Shown: in pieces, positions 19,766-29,500 of the stretch
Layout: each line of letters starts with the position of its first letter
Numbering within the stretch: the first letter of the stretch is position 1
From: Nostoc linckia FACHB-104
Lineage (GTDB): Bacteria; Cyanobacteriota; Cyanobacteriia; Cyanobacteriales; Nostocaceae
Direction: 5' to 3'
DNA: 64,000 nt
NCBI RefSeq assembly: GCF_014696615.1
Contig: NZ_JACJQJ010000034.1
Coordinates: forward strand, 1 to 64,000
Made by a program: the position numbers and the translations under genes
Notes under the pieces: generated by a model
The model's database searches: none
What the model was told of the DNA's origin: nothing
The model's input: only the letters and a program-made list of their open reading frames with translations

Positions 19766-20239
19766 CCCACGCTAAGTTATTACTAGAGCGATCGCTCTTA
19801 AGGCAGGGCGTAACCCATTGCGCCCATATTCTCTTAGCATTACTCTCCTAATTGTTCAACTTTTTTATTTAATTGCCTGAGCAACTTTTGTAAACTATCT
19901 TTGCACTTAGTCAGAGCTATAGTTGCATTGTGCCTATAATAAATTAAGGCTAACTATAGCTATAAATACAGGTCATAGCACTTACAAAGTGTGTATCGCT
20001 TTTCTGACGCATTAAGAGCGATAGTAAAGACAACCAAAATTTATCGGCAGCGCAATAGGTTCTATTTTCGTTGCCAACATGCTCCATCTAAGATCGCATG
20101 TTGGTGGAAGTGTTGTATATCAGGGGAGAAGGTATTAATCGGAGTTTTTATCGTACAAAAGATAAGAGTACCTTATTTTGTGTTGTAGTGTTGTACTACG
20201 GTGTAATTTAAACCATAATATGAGCAAACAGTTTAGTTA
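19766..20239. other. Intergenic region
   Basis: The 474 bases are AT-rich. They include a HIP1-centred hairpin AGAGCGATCGCTCT near 19785 and a GGGCG...CGCCC stem just after it. A short reading frame at 19991-20188 has no ribosome-binding site and no recognisable protein character. It probably holds the promoter of the 20240 gene. Confidence 0.4.
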
Positions 20240-20626
20240 ATGGTTTCCAGCGTGGCAAAACTCACCATTGAAATACCAGATGAACTAGTCGGGCGTTTAG
20301 AACCTTTGCAAAGTCGGTTACCTGAATTGCTTTGGCGATTGTTGGATAGCGATCCCAAACAAACAACTGAGCAGTCAAAAGTTAATATAGGAACTGTAGA
20401 AATTGCCGAAGTTTATCTGGAAGTGCTGGATTTCTTAATTAAGCGTCCAACGCCAGAAGAAATTGTTGAGTTTAAAGTTTCGCCACATGCACAAATGCGG
20501 CTGCAAGTATTATTAGAAAAGAACCGTTCTGGTTCACTCACTCCAATAGAAATAGCAGAATTAGATGTGTACGAGCAATTAGAACATATGATGATTTTAC
20601 TCAAGGCGCGAGCTAGGGAAAAGTAA
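20240..20626 (+). CDS. Small conserved-type protein paired with HNH nuclease
   Basis: The 128-aa product is acidic and helical, beginning MVSSVAKLTIEIPDELVGRL, which looks like a beta strand followed by a helix as in small DNA-binding or antitoxin proteins. The C-terminal part (SGSLTPIEIAELDVYEQLEHM) is helical. It ends 9 bases before the HNH gene, so the two are very likely cotranscribed. Function is unknown; an accessory or antitoxin-like partner of the nuclease is possible but unproven. Confidence 0.55.
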   Translation: MVSSVAKLTIEIPDELVGRLEPLQSRLPELLWRLLDSDPKQTTEQSKVNIGTVEIAEVYLEVLDFLIKRPTPEEIVEFKVSPHAQMRLQVLLEKNRSGSLTPIEIAELDVYEQLEHMMILLKARAREK

Positions 20627-20635
20627 TCAAATAAG

Positions 20636-21049
20636 ATGACATCTAATTCAATTTCTACAGAACTTAGGAAGCTGGTCATAAGTAGAGCTTCAGGACGCTG
20701 TGAATATTGTTTAATCCATCAGGATTATTCAATTTATACACATGAAGTAGATCATATTATTGCTGTGAAACATGGAGGAGAAACTGCGGCTGAAAATTTA
20801 GCGCTTTCATGCCTATCATGCAATCGTCATAAAGGTTCTGATTTCGCTACTATCGATGCAGCTACAGGAGAAATTGTCCCATTATTTAACCCACGTCGTC
20901 AAATTTGGGATGAACATTTCTATTTTGATAAAGCGAGAATTGAGGGAAAAACTCAGATTGGAAAAGCTACTGCAAAATTACTTCAGTTCAATATTCCCAA
21001 TCGTGTGCTGCAAAGGCAAGTATTAATGAGCCAACAACAATATCCGTAA
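20636..21049 (+). CDS. HNH endonuclease
   Basis: The 137-aa product shows a complete HNH fold: zinc knuckle CEYC (22-25) and CLSC (59-62), the catalytic HEVDHIIAVKHGG (His36, Asp39, His40), Asn54, and NRHKG after the second knuckle. Such stand-alone HNH enzymes cut DNA or RNA in defence, mobility or repair. It follows the small 20240 gene by 9 bases. The C-terminal 60 residues are beyond the core fold and unrecognised. Substrate unknown. Confidence 0.8.
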   Translation: MTSNSISTELRKLVISRASGRCEYCLIHQDYSIYTHEVDHIIAVKHGGETAAENLALSCLSCNRHKGSDFATIDAATGEIVPLFNPRRQIWDEHFYFDKARIEGKTQIGKATAKLLQFNIPNRVLQRQVLMSQQQYP

Positions 21050-21214
21050 GTATTGATTGCATACCTGATTGAGTAGGAAAATTAGATTCAATTAATTGTT
21101 GTTGCAGTAGAGCATTGAGTAAAGCTAATTTATCGGGAGCATTATTTTCAGTCAAGTTACAACATTATTCAAAGTTAAGAACTAACACTATTCTTTTAAT
21201 TAATTGAATAAAAA

Positions 21215-22240
21215 ATGATAGAGAGCGCAGAATTTTTACCACCGATTAAATTAATTCCGATTGAAGATGCCACAGTTAATAGAGAGTCAGGAAGTAGTAA
21301 AAGGAATACTATAAAAACTCCGCCAACTGATATTCGGTGGGTGAAAGTATTAGAATTCTTACGCAGCAACAATCTTGCATCCAACAGCCGCAAGCTTTAT
21401 GAACGCGAACTCAAGCGATTTTTGGGATGGACGCAGTTGCACTATCATGAACTGCGATCGCGTCATATAGGTTTGTACAAACAATACTTGATGGAAGAAG
21501 TCAGCACTGATGCAGGTAAACCACTTTCCAAAAGCAGTATTAATGCAGGACTTGCTGCTATCAAGAGTTTTTTCAAATGGTTGAGTCTCACCTACCCAGA
21601 GATGATGACTACAAATCCCACACAGGGGGTCAAGTTGGAAAAAGTACCTCTGCCACCTGCTCAAAGTTTAACAGCAGAACAGATGGAATCAGTGTGGTCA
21701 GCTTTGGAATATTTAGGCGAAACAAAGGTTCGGGATACTGCACTGGTTCATATTCTTATTCATGGACTCCGCGCTGGGGAAGTAGTGAATTTAAATGTCG
21801 GATCATTTGATGGTAAGCTGCTGTTCTTACCTGACACAAAGACCGCCCAACCTCGCTTGGTACCTTTAAGAAAAGAAAGTAGAGAGGTACTGGTAGAGTA
21901 TTTGCAATGGCGAGAGGCGCAGGGAGAAGTTTTAACTAGCCTTAGTCCACTGATGATTTCGCATCATCCATCATATCTTGGAGAACGCCTTTCTTATCAC
22001 GGTATTTACTTTGCTGTGGAGAAAATTGGGGAATTAGCAAGCATTGAAGACTTGCATCCTCATCAATTCCGTCATACTTATGCTACTGATTTGTTGTTAC
22101 TAGGTGTAGACCCAACTCATGCCCGGAAACTGACGGGACATACTAGCGAGAAAGCTTTTCGACGGTATACACTTCGCAGTGAGCAAGAAGCGGCAATCTC
22201 TGCTTACTATCGTGCCATAGGTGAAGAGGAAGCAGAGTAG
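21215..22240 (+). CDS. Tyrosine recombinase (XerC/D-like)
   Basis: The 341-aa product has an N-terminal SAM-like core-binding domain (about 40-135) and a C-terminal catalytic domain. The catalytic set is visible: Arg186 in ILIHGLRAGE, His283 and Arg286 in HPHQFRHTYA, His309 in KLTGHTS, and nucleophile Tyr318 in RRYTLR. It is expected to resolve plasmid multimers or to integrate or excise an element. Two small genes follow at 3- and 2-base gaps, making a three-gene operon. A second, unrelated recombinase lies 3 kb away on the other strand. Confidence 0.88.
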   Translation: MIESAEFLPPIKLIPIEDATVNRESGSSKRNTIKTPPTDIRWVKVLEFLRSNNLASNSRKLYERELKRFLGWTQLHYHELRSRHIGLYKQYLMEEVSTDAGKPLSKSSINAGLAAIKSFFKWLSLTYPEMMTTNPTQGVKLEKVPLPPAQSLTAEQMESVWSALEYLGETKVRDTALVHILIHGLRAGEVVNLNVGSFDGKLLFLPDTKTAQPRLVPLRKESREVLVEYLQWREAQGEVLTSLSPLMISHHPSYLGERLSYHGIYFAVEKIGELASIEDLHPHQFRHTYATDLLLLGVDPTHARKLTGHTSEKAFRRYTLRSEQEAAISAYYRAIGEEEAE

Positions 22241-22243
22241 GAG

Positions 22244-22708
22244 ATGCCCAAACCATTAAATCCTAAGTGTCAGTTGTGCGCTAAGTTACCGACTGCTAAA
22301 GCAAAGATGTTGCATGGAACCCAAGGAGATGGATGCTGGAATCCAAAGGTCTGCCATAATCGCCGCTCATTTTACCGTAGCCGAACTCAAGAGAATAAGA
22401 GCATTGATTCGATCATAGTCGAACCACCTGCCACGTATTTTGCTGTACTGTATTTATACAAGGAGCCAGGAGATAAACCATTACATGCCTTGGGTGCTGA
22501 ACTATGGTTGGGGCAAAAACCCATTTGTCGTCTGGAACCAATTCACTGCTTTGGGCTGACTGCTGGCAAGATACGCACCTATACAGATAAGGTGTTGCAG
22601 GCTTTTGCTAAAGAATATGGTGTCTCGCTGTATCAATATAAGGATATGTTTGAGATTAGCCCCAACCACTGTCCAGTGCGTCCTTGTCCGCTACATCCGG
22701 AATCATAA
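22244..22708 (+). CDS. Hypothetical protein with Cys-rich N-terminus
   Basis: Three bases after the recombinase stop. The 154-aa product begins with possible zinc ligands (CQLC at about 9-12, then C...C within GCWNPKVCHNRRSFYRSR), followed by a compact alpha/beta region (TYFAVLYLYKEPGDKP). It is basic at the N-terminus, compatible with nucleic acid binding. Tight coupling to the recombinase suggests an accessory role. No family was recognised. Confidence 0.6.
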   Translation: MPKPLNPKCQLCAKLPTAKAKMLHGTQGDGCWNPKVCHNRRSFYRSRTQENKSIDSIIVEPPATYFAVLYLYKEPGDKPLHALGAELWLGQKPICRLEPIHCFGLTAGKIRTYTDKVLQAFAKEYGVSLYQYKDMFEISPNHCPVRPCPLHPES

Positions 22709-22710
22709 AG

Positions 22711-23391
22711 ATGACTACATACCGTCAATTAACGATTTGGGATTTGCTTGATGAAATTTCAGTTGCACCACCAAACTCTTCACTTGCTCCGGTGTGGCAA
22801 TGTTTGGATACAGAACTCCCAGATTTATCTGTGGAAGCACAGTTAGAAACTGCTGCTGTTGCGTTTAATCAAATTGCAGATATCCTCAAATCTCGTGCGG
22901 TAATGCTGTTGCAGGATGTGCGCGAGCGCAATAGCCCAGAGGGGCCGATTGTCTGCACTGATATCTTTGCTGGGTTGGTGCGAACGACAATGCACCTTGA
23001 TTTGGATGATTTGATTGAACCAACACTAGCGCAGACTTTCAAACCACATGGCCCGCATCAGTTTTCAAATACTAGCTCTCAAGGTGATTCAGTAGTAGCA
23101 CCTGTGGAGAAAGAGAAAGTTTTAGAAATGTTGGAGGAAGTCAGGACTGTAGAAGATGTTCACAAGCTGGCGGGTGATGAAGATGTACACAAATGGCAAA
23201 CTGCGATCGCTCGCTACCTTGCAAATAATAAAGATGAAATTTCGCTTCCTCAACTGCAACGTGCTTTAAAAATGCCGATGGTAGAGGTATGGTTGGGATT
23301 GCTGCTGGGTGGGTTTAATTTAGAGCAGCGTGGTGATTTTTATCAGAATCAGAATATTTGGGTAATAAAAAACGATAGCCAAAATAAATGA
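22711..23391 (+). CDS. Hypothetical protein, third gene of recombinase operon
   Basis: The ATG at 22711 (MTTYRQLTIWDLLDE) lies 2 bases after the previous stop and was preferred to a TTG at 22684, which would overlap. The 226-aa product is acidic and mostly helical, with no membrane segment. A repeated EDVHKLAGDEDVHKW motif occurs near residue 155. Function unknown; its position implies it works with the tyrosine recombinase and the Cys-rich protein. Confidence 0.55.
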   Translation: MTTYRQLTIWDLLDEISVAPPNSSLAPVWQCLDTELPDLSVEAQLETAAVAFNQIADILKSRAVMLLQDVRERNSPEGPIVCTDIFAGLVRTTMHLDLDDLIEPTLAQTFKPHGPHQFSNTSSQGDSVVAPVEKEKVLEMLEEVRTVEDVHKLAGDEDVHKWQTAIARYLANNKDEISLPQLQRALKMPMVEVWLGLLLGGFNLEQRGDFYQNQNIWVIKNDSQNK

Positions 23392-23447
23392 AATATTTTG
23401 AATGTGGGCAGATTATTACCTGGTTAATGTGGAAATTTTATTTAAGC

Positions 23448-23900
23448 TCAAGTAGTTAAAGTATTATCGTTTGCCACTTCTAAAAATTCTTGTAGTGTCC
23501 GCAAAGTTCGTTTGGTCGAATCAATGAATACTAATTTGATGCGAGCTTCAACCGCAACTAATGGATTGCCTTCTTTGATGATTTCAATTGATTGCCAAAA
23601 ATTTGCTTGGTAGTTAGATGCTTTCTTGTCTGACTCTAACTTGGTATTAATCATTACATTTTCCAGGATAATTTCTTTACGATAATTAACTTCAATCCGA
23701 GCAACAACCGGAAGAATTTTCTGTTTGCCCTGTAAGTTATGTTGTTTTAGCCAATGCCAACGCCCAGTTTCTAAATACTCTAAAACAGTAGCATTGTTAA
23801 CATGACCGAAACTATCTAGATCATTCGGACGTACCTGTAGTTGCAAGGAAACCAGTTCAAAATTCATTAATTCAAACTCTCTTAATTTGGATTTATTCAA
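23448..23900 (-). CDS. Acyl-CoA thioesterase, hot-dog fold (4HBT type)
   Basis: The 150-aa product carries the hot-dog thioesterase signature RPNDLDSFGHVNNATVLEYL, with the Asp, Gly-His-Val-Asn-Asn and Glu typical of 4-hydroxybenzoyl-CoA thioesterase/YbgC-like enzymes. These hydrolyse acyl-CoA or acyl-ACP in the cytoplasm. Length is normal for the family. A second ATG 11 codons in (MNFELVS) is an alternative start. It stands alone on this strand, between recombinase-associated genes and a hypothetical gene. Confidence 0.8.
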   Translation of the reverse strand: MNKSKLREFELMNFELVSLQLQVRPNDLDSFGHVNNATVLEYLETGRWHWLKQHNLQGKQKILPVVARIEVNYRKEIILENVMINTKLESDKKASNYQANFWQSIEIIKEGNPLVAVEARIKLVFIDSTKRTLRTLQEFLEVANDNTLTT

Positions 23901-23988
23901 TTGGTTAAAATACTATTAGGCTATATCTGGATATTTTTCGGATAAAATCACTACAACAGTGAAAACTTAAGAATACAGGAATCAGAAT

Positions 23989-24567
23989 TCAGGAGCCAGA
24001 AGGGTTAAATAATGAGGAGAAATATTTGCGGGAAAAAGAACTCAGTAGCCAGAATTCTGAATTCAGAATGACTAGTGGGGCGATTTCAAAAAAATTTTTT
24101 CTAGTTAATTTCCAAGCAAGACACCATCCTGCCTGATGAGCATCATCTGTAACATCCTCAATAACTATCAACCCATCTAATCCGATGTAGTAAGGTAAAG
24201 GACTAGCAGTAATCCAGCCATATGCTATTGCTTCAGAATCTCGTTCTTCAAAGGTAAAAACATCTAAACCTTCTTCTAAAAAGTAATATGGCAAATAACA
24301 ACAAGGATACTCTCTAATAGTGGTTCTTTCTACAGAATATTTTTCCCACTTAAATTCAAATCCCTGTATTCGTCGATAATTATTCTCTAGCCAGTTATAA
24401 AGTCTTTTGCCGATTTCAAAAGCTTGAGGTTTACTGATACAGGCAAGCTTTGGAGTAAACATTTCACCATTAAAATGAACTGTAATATCCCAAAGTTCTT
24501 CCTCTTCAGTAAAATCTATATCCTCATCAACCTCGATAATTCCAGCTTTATATAAGTAAGCCGGCAT
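23989..24567 (-). CDS. Hypothetical protein, 192 aa
   Basis: No family recognised. The protein is acidic at the N-terminus (EVDEDIDFTEEEELWD) and rich in aromatic residues, with no clear signal peptide or membrane helix. The C-terminal codons fall in DNA containing short repeated words (GAATTCTGAATTCAG, AGGAGCCAGAAG), so the end of the protein may have been altered by repeat insertion. Confidence 0.5.
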   Translation of the reverse strand: MPAYLYKAGIIEVDEDIDFTEEEELWDITVHFNGEMFTPKLACISKPQAFEIGKRLYNWLENNYRRIQGFEFKWEKYSVERTTIREYPCCYLPYYFLEEGLDVFTFEERDSEAIAYGWITASPLPYYIGLDGLIVIEDVTDDAHQAGWCLAWKLTRKNFFEIAPLVILNSEFWLLSSFSRKYFSSLFNPSGS

Positions 24568-24681
24568 AACTCTTTTCTCCTATAATACTAATTTTTCACT
24601 TCTGGGCAACAATTCCTTTCCTCAAAAACCCAACTCCTACGCGGTAACCTGTCTGTACTAAAGTATATAAGTAGTGTAGAC

Positions 24682-25263
24682 ATGGCTTCTATGGAACGCG
24701 AATCAATTAACTTCAAACTTCCCAAAACCTTAACTAAAGCACTCCGCACTGCCGCACGAGAACGTCATACCACTGCTACTGATTTAGTGATCCAGGGTTT
24801 GTATCATGTCCTGGGGCCAACTCCTGGTACAGAAGTGAGTGTAGAAACTCGTCTACACAATCTAGAAGCCCAATTGAGTGCGCTCGCTAATGGGCAAGAA
24901 GTTGGTATAGAATCTGGTGTAGAAAATAGCTTACAGCAAAGACTTTCACTGTTAGATCAAAAAACCGAAGCCATTGCCCAACGCTTAGCAAAAATAGAAG
25001 GAGCAATTTCTGTCCTCTCTGGGCGCTCATATCCTAGCGCTAAGCGCAAATCAAATAATTACCACCCACCACAACTAGAACTTCAACCATTACCAGCCCA
25101 AAACTTAGCCTCAAGACTAGGTTTAACAGCGTCATATCTTGTAGACCACTTTGAAAAACTTTCCACCAAAGATTTCATCAGTTGGACTCGTAACCGCGAC
25201 CCAAGAAGCATTGGTTGGGAGTTCCACCCAGAAGATGGTCTTTACCATCCAGTACCACAATAG
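24682..25263 (+). CDS. Ribbon-helix-helix protein with coiled coil
   Basis: The 193-aa product has an N-terminal ribbon-helix-helix domain (INFKLPKTLTKALRTAARER, then a second helix ATDLVIQGLYHVL). A coiled-coil segment follows at about 58-115 (LEAQLSAL, LDQKTEAIAQRLAKIEGA), then a basic linker. The C-terminal domain (LASRLGLTASYLVDHFEKL ... WTRNRDPRSIGWEFHPEDGLYHP) looks DNA- or partner-binding. A plasmid regulator is the best guess. An in-frame ATG three codons downstream is an alternative start. It ends 1 base before the convergent recombinase gene. Confidence 0.65.
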   Translation: MASMERESINFKLPKTLTKALRTAARERHTTATDLVIQGLYHVLGPTPGTEVSVETRLHNLEAQLSALANGQEVGIESGVENSLQQRLSLLDQKTEAIAQRLAKIEGAISVLSGRSYPSAKRKSNNYHPPQLELQPLPAQNLASRLGLTASYLVDHFEKLSTKDFISWTRNRDPRSIGWEFHPEDGLYHPVPQ

Positions 25264-25264
25264 T

Positions 25265-26194
25265 TTACAAATCCATCAACTTCAAAGCGCTGCTATCACT
25301 CGGTCTAGCCTTGAGATAGCGGTCAGTCACCGCCAAGTTGGCATGACCCAAAGTTTCCTTCACCAGCACTGGGTTAGTTCCTCGCTCAATCGCATGAGAA
25401 CCATGAGCATGACGCAACCAGTGAACTGAAACCTTTTCACTCAGCCCAGCAGCTTCTGCTATCTCCTTAATAATTGGATGTAGATTTTGACGGTCGAGAT
25501 GCCCTCCCTTCTGACTCGCAAACACTGGATCTGTCGCGAGTGCATTTCCCTTAAACTCCATCAATTCCGCCCATAGCTTCGACTTAATCAGAATAGTCCG
25601 GTTTTTGCTGCCCTTGGCCTTACGAACATAAACCTGACCGCTGTCTCCGCGCGAACTTAAATCTCCCCAAGTTAACTGACACAACTCATTAGCCCGTAAC
25701 CCCGCCTGATACAACAGCTTGATAATCAACAAATTCCGACGCGCCGTGTATTGCCTTTTCGGTGTCTTCACTTGTTCCAATTTTTTCTGCGCCATCCGCA
25801 CCAACAACTTAATATCTGCCTCATCCAAATAGCGTTCATTGATTGCGTCTGGCATTTCATTGAGCTTGAGCGCCATACCAACATTGAAAGGTAAATAACC
25901 AATTTTATGAGCAAAAGAAATCAAACTTTTAGCCGCCGCCAAATACATCCTTCTGGTACTTTCTGCTTGACCCTGAAATTGAGTTGCGTATTCCACCAAA
26001 TCTTCATAGGTTACCTTGTTGAGAGGTTTCCCCAAAAACACCAGAAATCGCTTCGTATAACGCTGGTAAGCCTGTACAGATGACTCTGCCTTCCCTTCCA
26101 ACCATAAAGCAATCAACTTCGCCTCCCCCTGCCTGGGAGATAGAGTAGCGATCGCCTGACGATAGTTGTTTACATGCACCAGCGACAGAGCCAT
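25265..26194 (-). CDS. Tyrosine recombinase / phage integrase family
   Basis: The 309-aa product has a core-binding N-domain and the catalytic residues Arg167 (LLYQAGLRANEL), a probable beta-hairpin Lys (KAKGSKN, near 195), His258 and Arg261 (VHWLRHAHGSH), His284 (TLGHANL) and Tyr293 (DRYL). The box LRHAHGSHAIERG is typical of integrases rather than of XerC/D. It may have mobilised this segment or act as a plasmid resolvase. A palindrome TGCTAAGT-TATAT-ACTTAGCA lies about 160 bases upstream of its start. Confidence 0.88.
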   Translation of the reverse strand: MALSLVHVNNYRQAIATLSPRQGEAKLIALWLEGKAESSVQAYQRYTKRFLVFLGKPLNKVTYEDLVEYATQFQGQAESTRRMYLAAAKSLISFAHKIGYLPFNVGMALKLNEMPDAINERYLDEADIKLLVRMAQKKLEQVKTPKRQYTARRNLLIIKLLYQAGLRANELCQLTWGDLSSRGDSGQVYVRKAKGSKNRTILIKSKLWAELMEFKGNALATDPVFASQKGGHLDRQNLHPIIKEIAEAAGLSEKVSVHWLRHAHGSHAIERGTNPVLVKETLGHANLAVTDRYLKARPSDSSALKLMDL

Positions 26195-26571
26195 TTGTTT
26201 TACTCACTTTTTAATCAGACACAACAGAAGTTTTGTCTGCTTTTATAAGGTCTGATTTTTATTTTCTCCTAATACAGGTACTTGGGATACATCTATCTTA
26301 TTTATTAAGTAATGTTAAAGCAGCACTTACTTAGGTATTTAATGCTTTAAATGCTAAGTTATATACTTAGCAGACATTAGTGCATCAAAAACCATTAGAT
26401 ATAGAGCATATTTTGAAGTACGGGGAGACTCCTCGGAACTTAAACGCCCAAAACAACGGAAGGAGACATCACCAAGCACTCCCGTGCAAACGTGGTAAGC
26501 CTGGAAACCTAGCAATAGGGATATTAAGATATTGCTATCTTAAGAATCTGCTTCACTCAGTGAGCAGAGTG
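26195..26571. other. Intergenic region with palindrome and hairpins
   Basis: This 377-base region holds the palindrome at 26352-26372 (8-bp arms, TATAT centre), an AT-rich stretch likely to contain the integrase promoter, a GGAGACTCC inverted repeat near 26410, and a hairpin TTAAGAT-ATTGCT-ATCTTAA at 26524-26543 beyond the 3' end of the leftward Rep gene. A 69-codon frame at 26380 looks non-coding. The 26385-26525 segment, with purine-rich paired words, could be a structured RNA, but no known family was recognised. Confidence 0.35.
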
Positions 26572-29500
26572 TCAACCTTCCATCGGTAAAACTTCCTCAT
26601 CTAGCAAGGCATAAAATTCTGGAACAGCAGCATAAAGTTGCCGCAGTTCATGAGGATATCTTGCTTGGCACTCCAACACAGTCTCCCAGCGCAAAACTCC
26701 ACTCCATCGCTTGAGAATGACTTTAATTGCGTCCACTCCTTGAGCAACAACAGAACGAAGCATTTCCACACAATGGAGTAGGGAAATGGGGTCAGTAGGA
26801 GGTGGGTCAAAATCCGTAGTAACCCCCCCCTGATCAGGGGAGTTAGCTATACATTTATGGGGGGGGGTGGATACGGGCTGTTGTTTTCGCTCTACAGCAG
26901 ATTGGGGCTGCATGATCGCCTGTAATGAAGTGGGAGTTTTGCCAACAGAACTTGTATTCGACTCTTTGAAGGTACGCCCTTGTTGACGGTGAGCAATTAC
27001 ATGAAAAGCAAATTCTAATTCCTCTAGTGAAAGTGAGTAAATTTTCACTTGTTGACCGCGTGGCCCCTGTTTGCGGCAGGATAACTTGAGTCCCAGCTGC
27101 TCAACTAAAATAGCTAGTAACCAAATGGGTTCGCAGTCAGAGGGGACGGTAAAACCAAGAATTGCTTTAATATGAGCAGCACAATGTGAGGCAATCTCCC
27201 TCATATTCAGTAAGTCTGGGTCGGTTGCCGTCATCTCGCCCCCGGCTATCAATCGTTGAAGAATGTGATGTAAACCCAAATTGAAGCGGGCCAGCCAACG
27301 CGCCGAGTAATTCCCCCAGTCGATGCATAAAGGTAATTTTTCGCGTTCGGTGCGGTCTTTATCTGTGACAATTTTTGGTGGTGCTGGATATTGCCTCCCT
27401 GTTTTAGGGTCAACAATTGAATCGAAAGGTTGTTCTAAAATTGCTTCTAAGTCGGCAAGCGCACCAATTAGCCGACCACCCGCATCTTTTTCAACGAGTT
27501 GGGGGGTGACCTCCATACCGTAAGCTGACCGAATACGATACTTCTCGCACTCAAAAACTGCTTCTGGTGGCAAGTAATCTTTGCTCTTACGCTGACGATA
27601 CTCAGTTGCTGTAATATCATTAGCCCTGGTAACAGCCAGATGATAAGCAGTATCCAAAACCGCCGCAGATTTTTTCAAATTTTCCAGGGAAAGCAGATCG
27701 TCATTACTCCCTACTGAGATAAATATATTGCCCATCTCTGACAGCAGCGAGCGCAAATCATCACGCAGATTATTGATAGACTGGTTGCGGTTGGCCAAAA
27801 TTTGGCAGTAAGCCTCTAGCGCCCAATCTTTCTCTGCACCCCGCTTACCAGTTTGACGGTCAATTCGCAACAAAAAAGCCGTCATTTCGTTTGTTTGCAG
27901 TAAGCGTTCTTTAATTTTGGCGGCGTTAGTGTCTTTGTAGCCAAAGGGAGGGCGCTTTGCCACCCAAACGTGAAATGGAACTAAGGGACGATAACGATAC
28001 AGCTGTTGGGCGCACTCAGTTGCAGTTTGGGAAACTCCATGAAACGCACCAAAAACCACATCAAAATGATATTGGGCAATGTCTACTCCAGTCCCGAGGC
28101 TGGGAGAGGTTAGTAAAGCATCAAGGTTTTTGACGGCGTTGGTAATATCTTTGATGAAAGCAATGTTTTCTTCAGCACCGGAGTTATCTGAATGAATAGA
28201 CCAGATGCGTAGCTGATTTTTCAAGGCTTGCAGATTTTGCTCGTCAGCGCTATTTTTGTCGTCTTTTGAGCAGATTTGCACTGTGAGTGACTGTTCAAGT
28301 TTTTTAATAAAGCGCTTCGAGTCAGAAACTACCATAATTTTTTGCCCACTCATCAGCGCTGCTGAAATTTGAGCAACTAGAGCGCTGGAATTATTACCTT
28401 CATACCAGTAAATAGTCCGCTCTCCATTTCGCCACTCGTTTTTGATGATGTATGGGACTTCTGGTTGTGGTCGCATTGCTCGAAAGAAGTCGATGGTAAC
28501 GTCGTCCATGTGAGCATCAGCTATGACAACCAGTGGAGCATTGTATACTATATATTCCAGTACTTCGATTATTGCGGCGCGATGTTCCTTGCAAGTGTTA
28601 CTGTGCAAAAGGTGTGTGAGGTATTGGCAAGCTTCATCAATAAAGATGCAGCCGTAGGTGAGGGCTTGAGTGTTGAGCTTATGCAAGCTATCAATAGTAA
28701 TGCTCAAAGCAGTAGCTTGAGCTAAGCCTACATAACCCAATTCTGAGTACATGGCAGTTTCTAAGCGCAGAGCCAGATTTTTCAGCAGGTTAACGCGATG
28801 TCCGTTGTTGAGGAATCTTGCTGTTGGATTTTGGTTACGCCACCAGCGCATGAGTTCAGTTTTACCTGTACCCATATCACTCCACAAAACCACAAGCCCT
28901 GATTGAGGAAAGCGAAAAGATGCTCTGCTCCCAGAAGAATATTGGGCACAGGTGAGAGAATGGCGGTAATTTTCGACTAGGTTTTTGGAGTCAGATAGAT
29001 GGGTTGCTGCACAGCTAACTTCGTGCGACTCAAATTTTGGAGTCATGTCTTGGGGTTGCTGTAAAGCTAATTGTGTCTGACTCCCCTGTTTTAGGGACTG
29101 AGGTGGACAATGAGAATTAACTTTGGGGGTGAACAATTGTGCTTTTGCTTCCTCATCAAAATTGGGAATGTCCAAAGCTTGGGTTAGATATTTGATATTG
29201 ACTGTCACATCTGGTTTATATTTGCTGAGTCCCCATTTTCTAGCACGATAGGAGCGCCGATAATCAGCCAGTGCTTTGGCATCATCAATAATTGCCAACA
29301 GTAGTGCTAAAGCATCCTTACCCCTAGAGACCACAAAATCATCAACACCTTTTTCTGGCCCTGGTAATAACGCCACTTCAGTTGTGCAACCGTATGCCTC
29401 AATTGCTTTAGCCGTGCGAACTGTTGCTTGAAAAACTGACCAGCGGGTCGAAGCTTTTGTTTCATAATCGAAGAGAATAATAAACTTGCGCCCGCTTCCT

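Noticed and set aside
19991-20188. 65-codon frame in the gap after the transposon-like element
   Set aside because: Unusual start, no ribosome-binding site, AT-driven composition without protein features.
26380-26589. 69-codon plus-strand frame overlapping the Rep 3' end
   Set aside because: Begins at GTG without ribosome site and overlaps a long opposite gene; the segment looks more like structured non-coding DNA.
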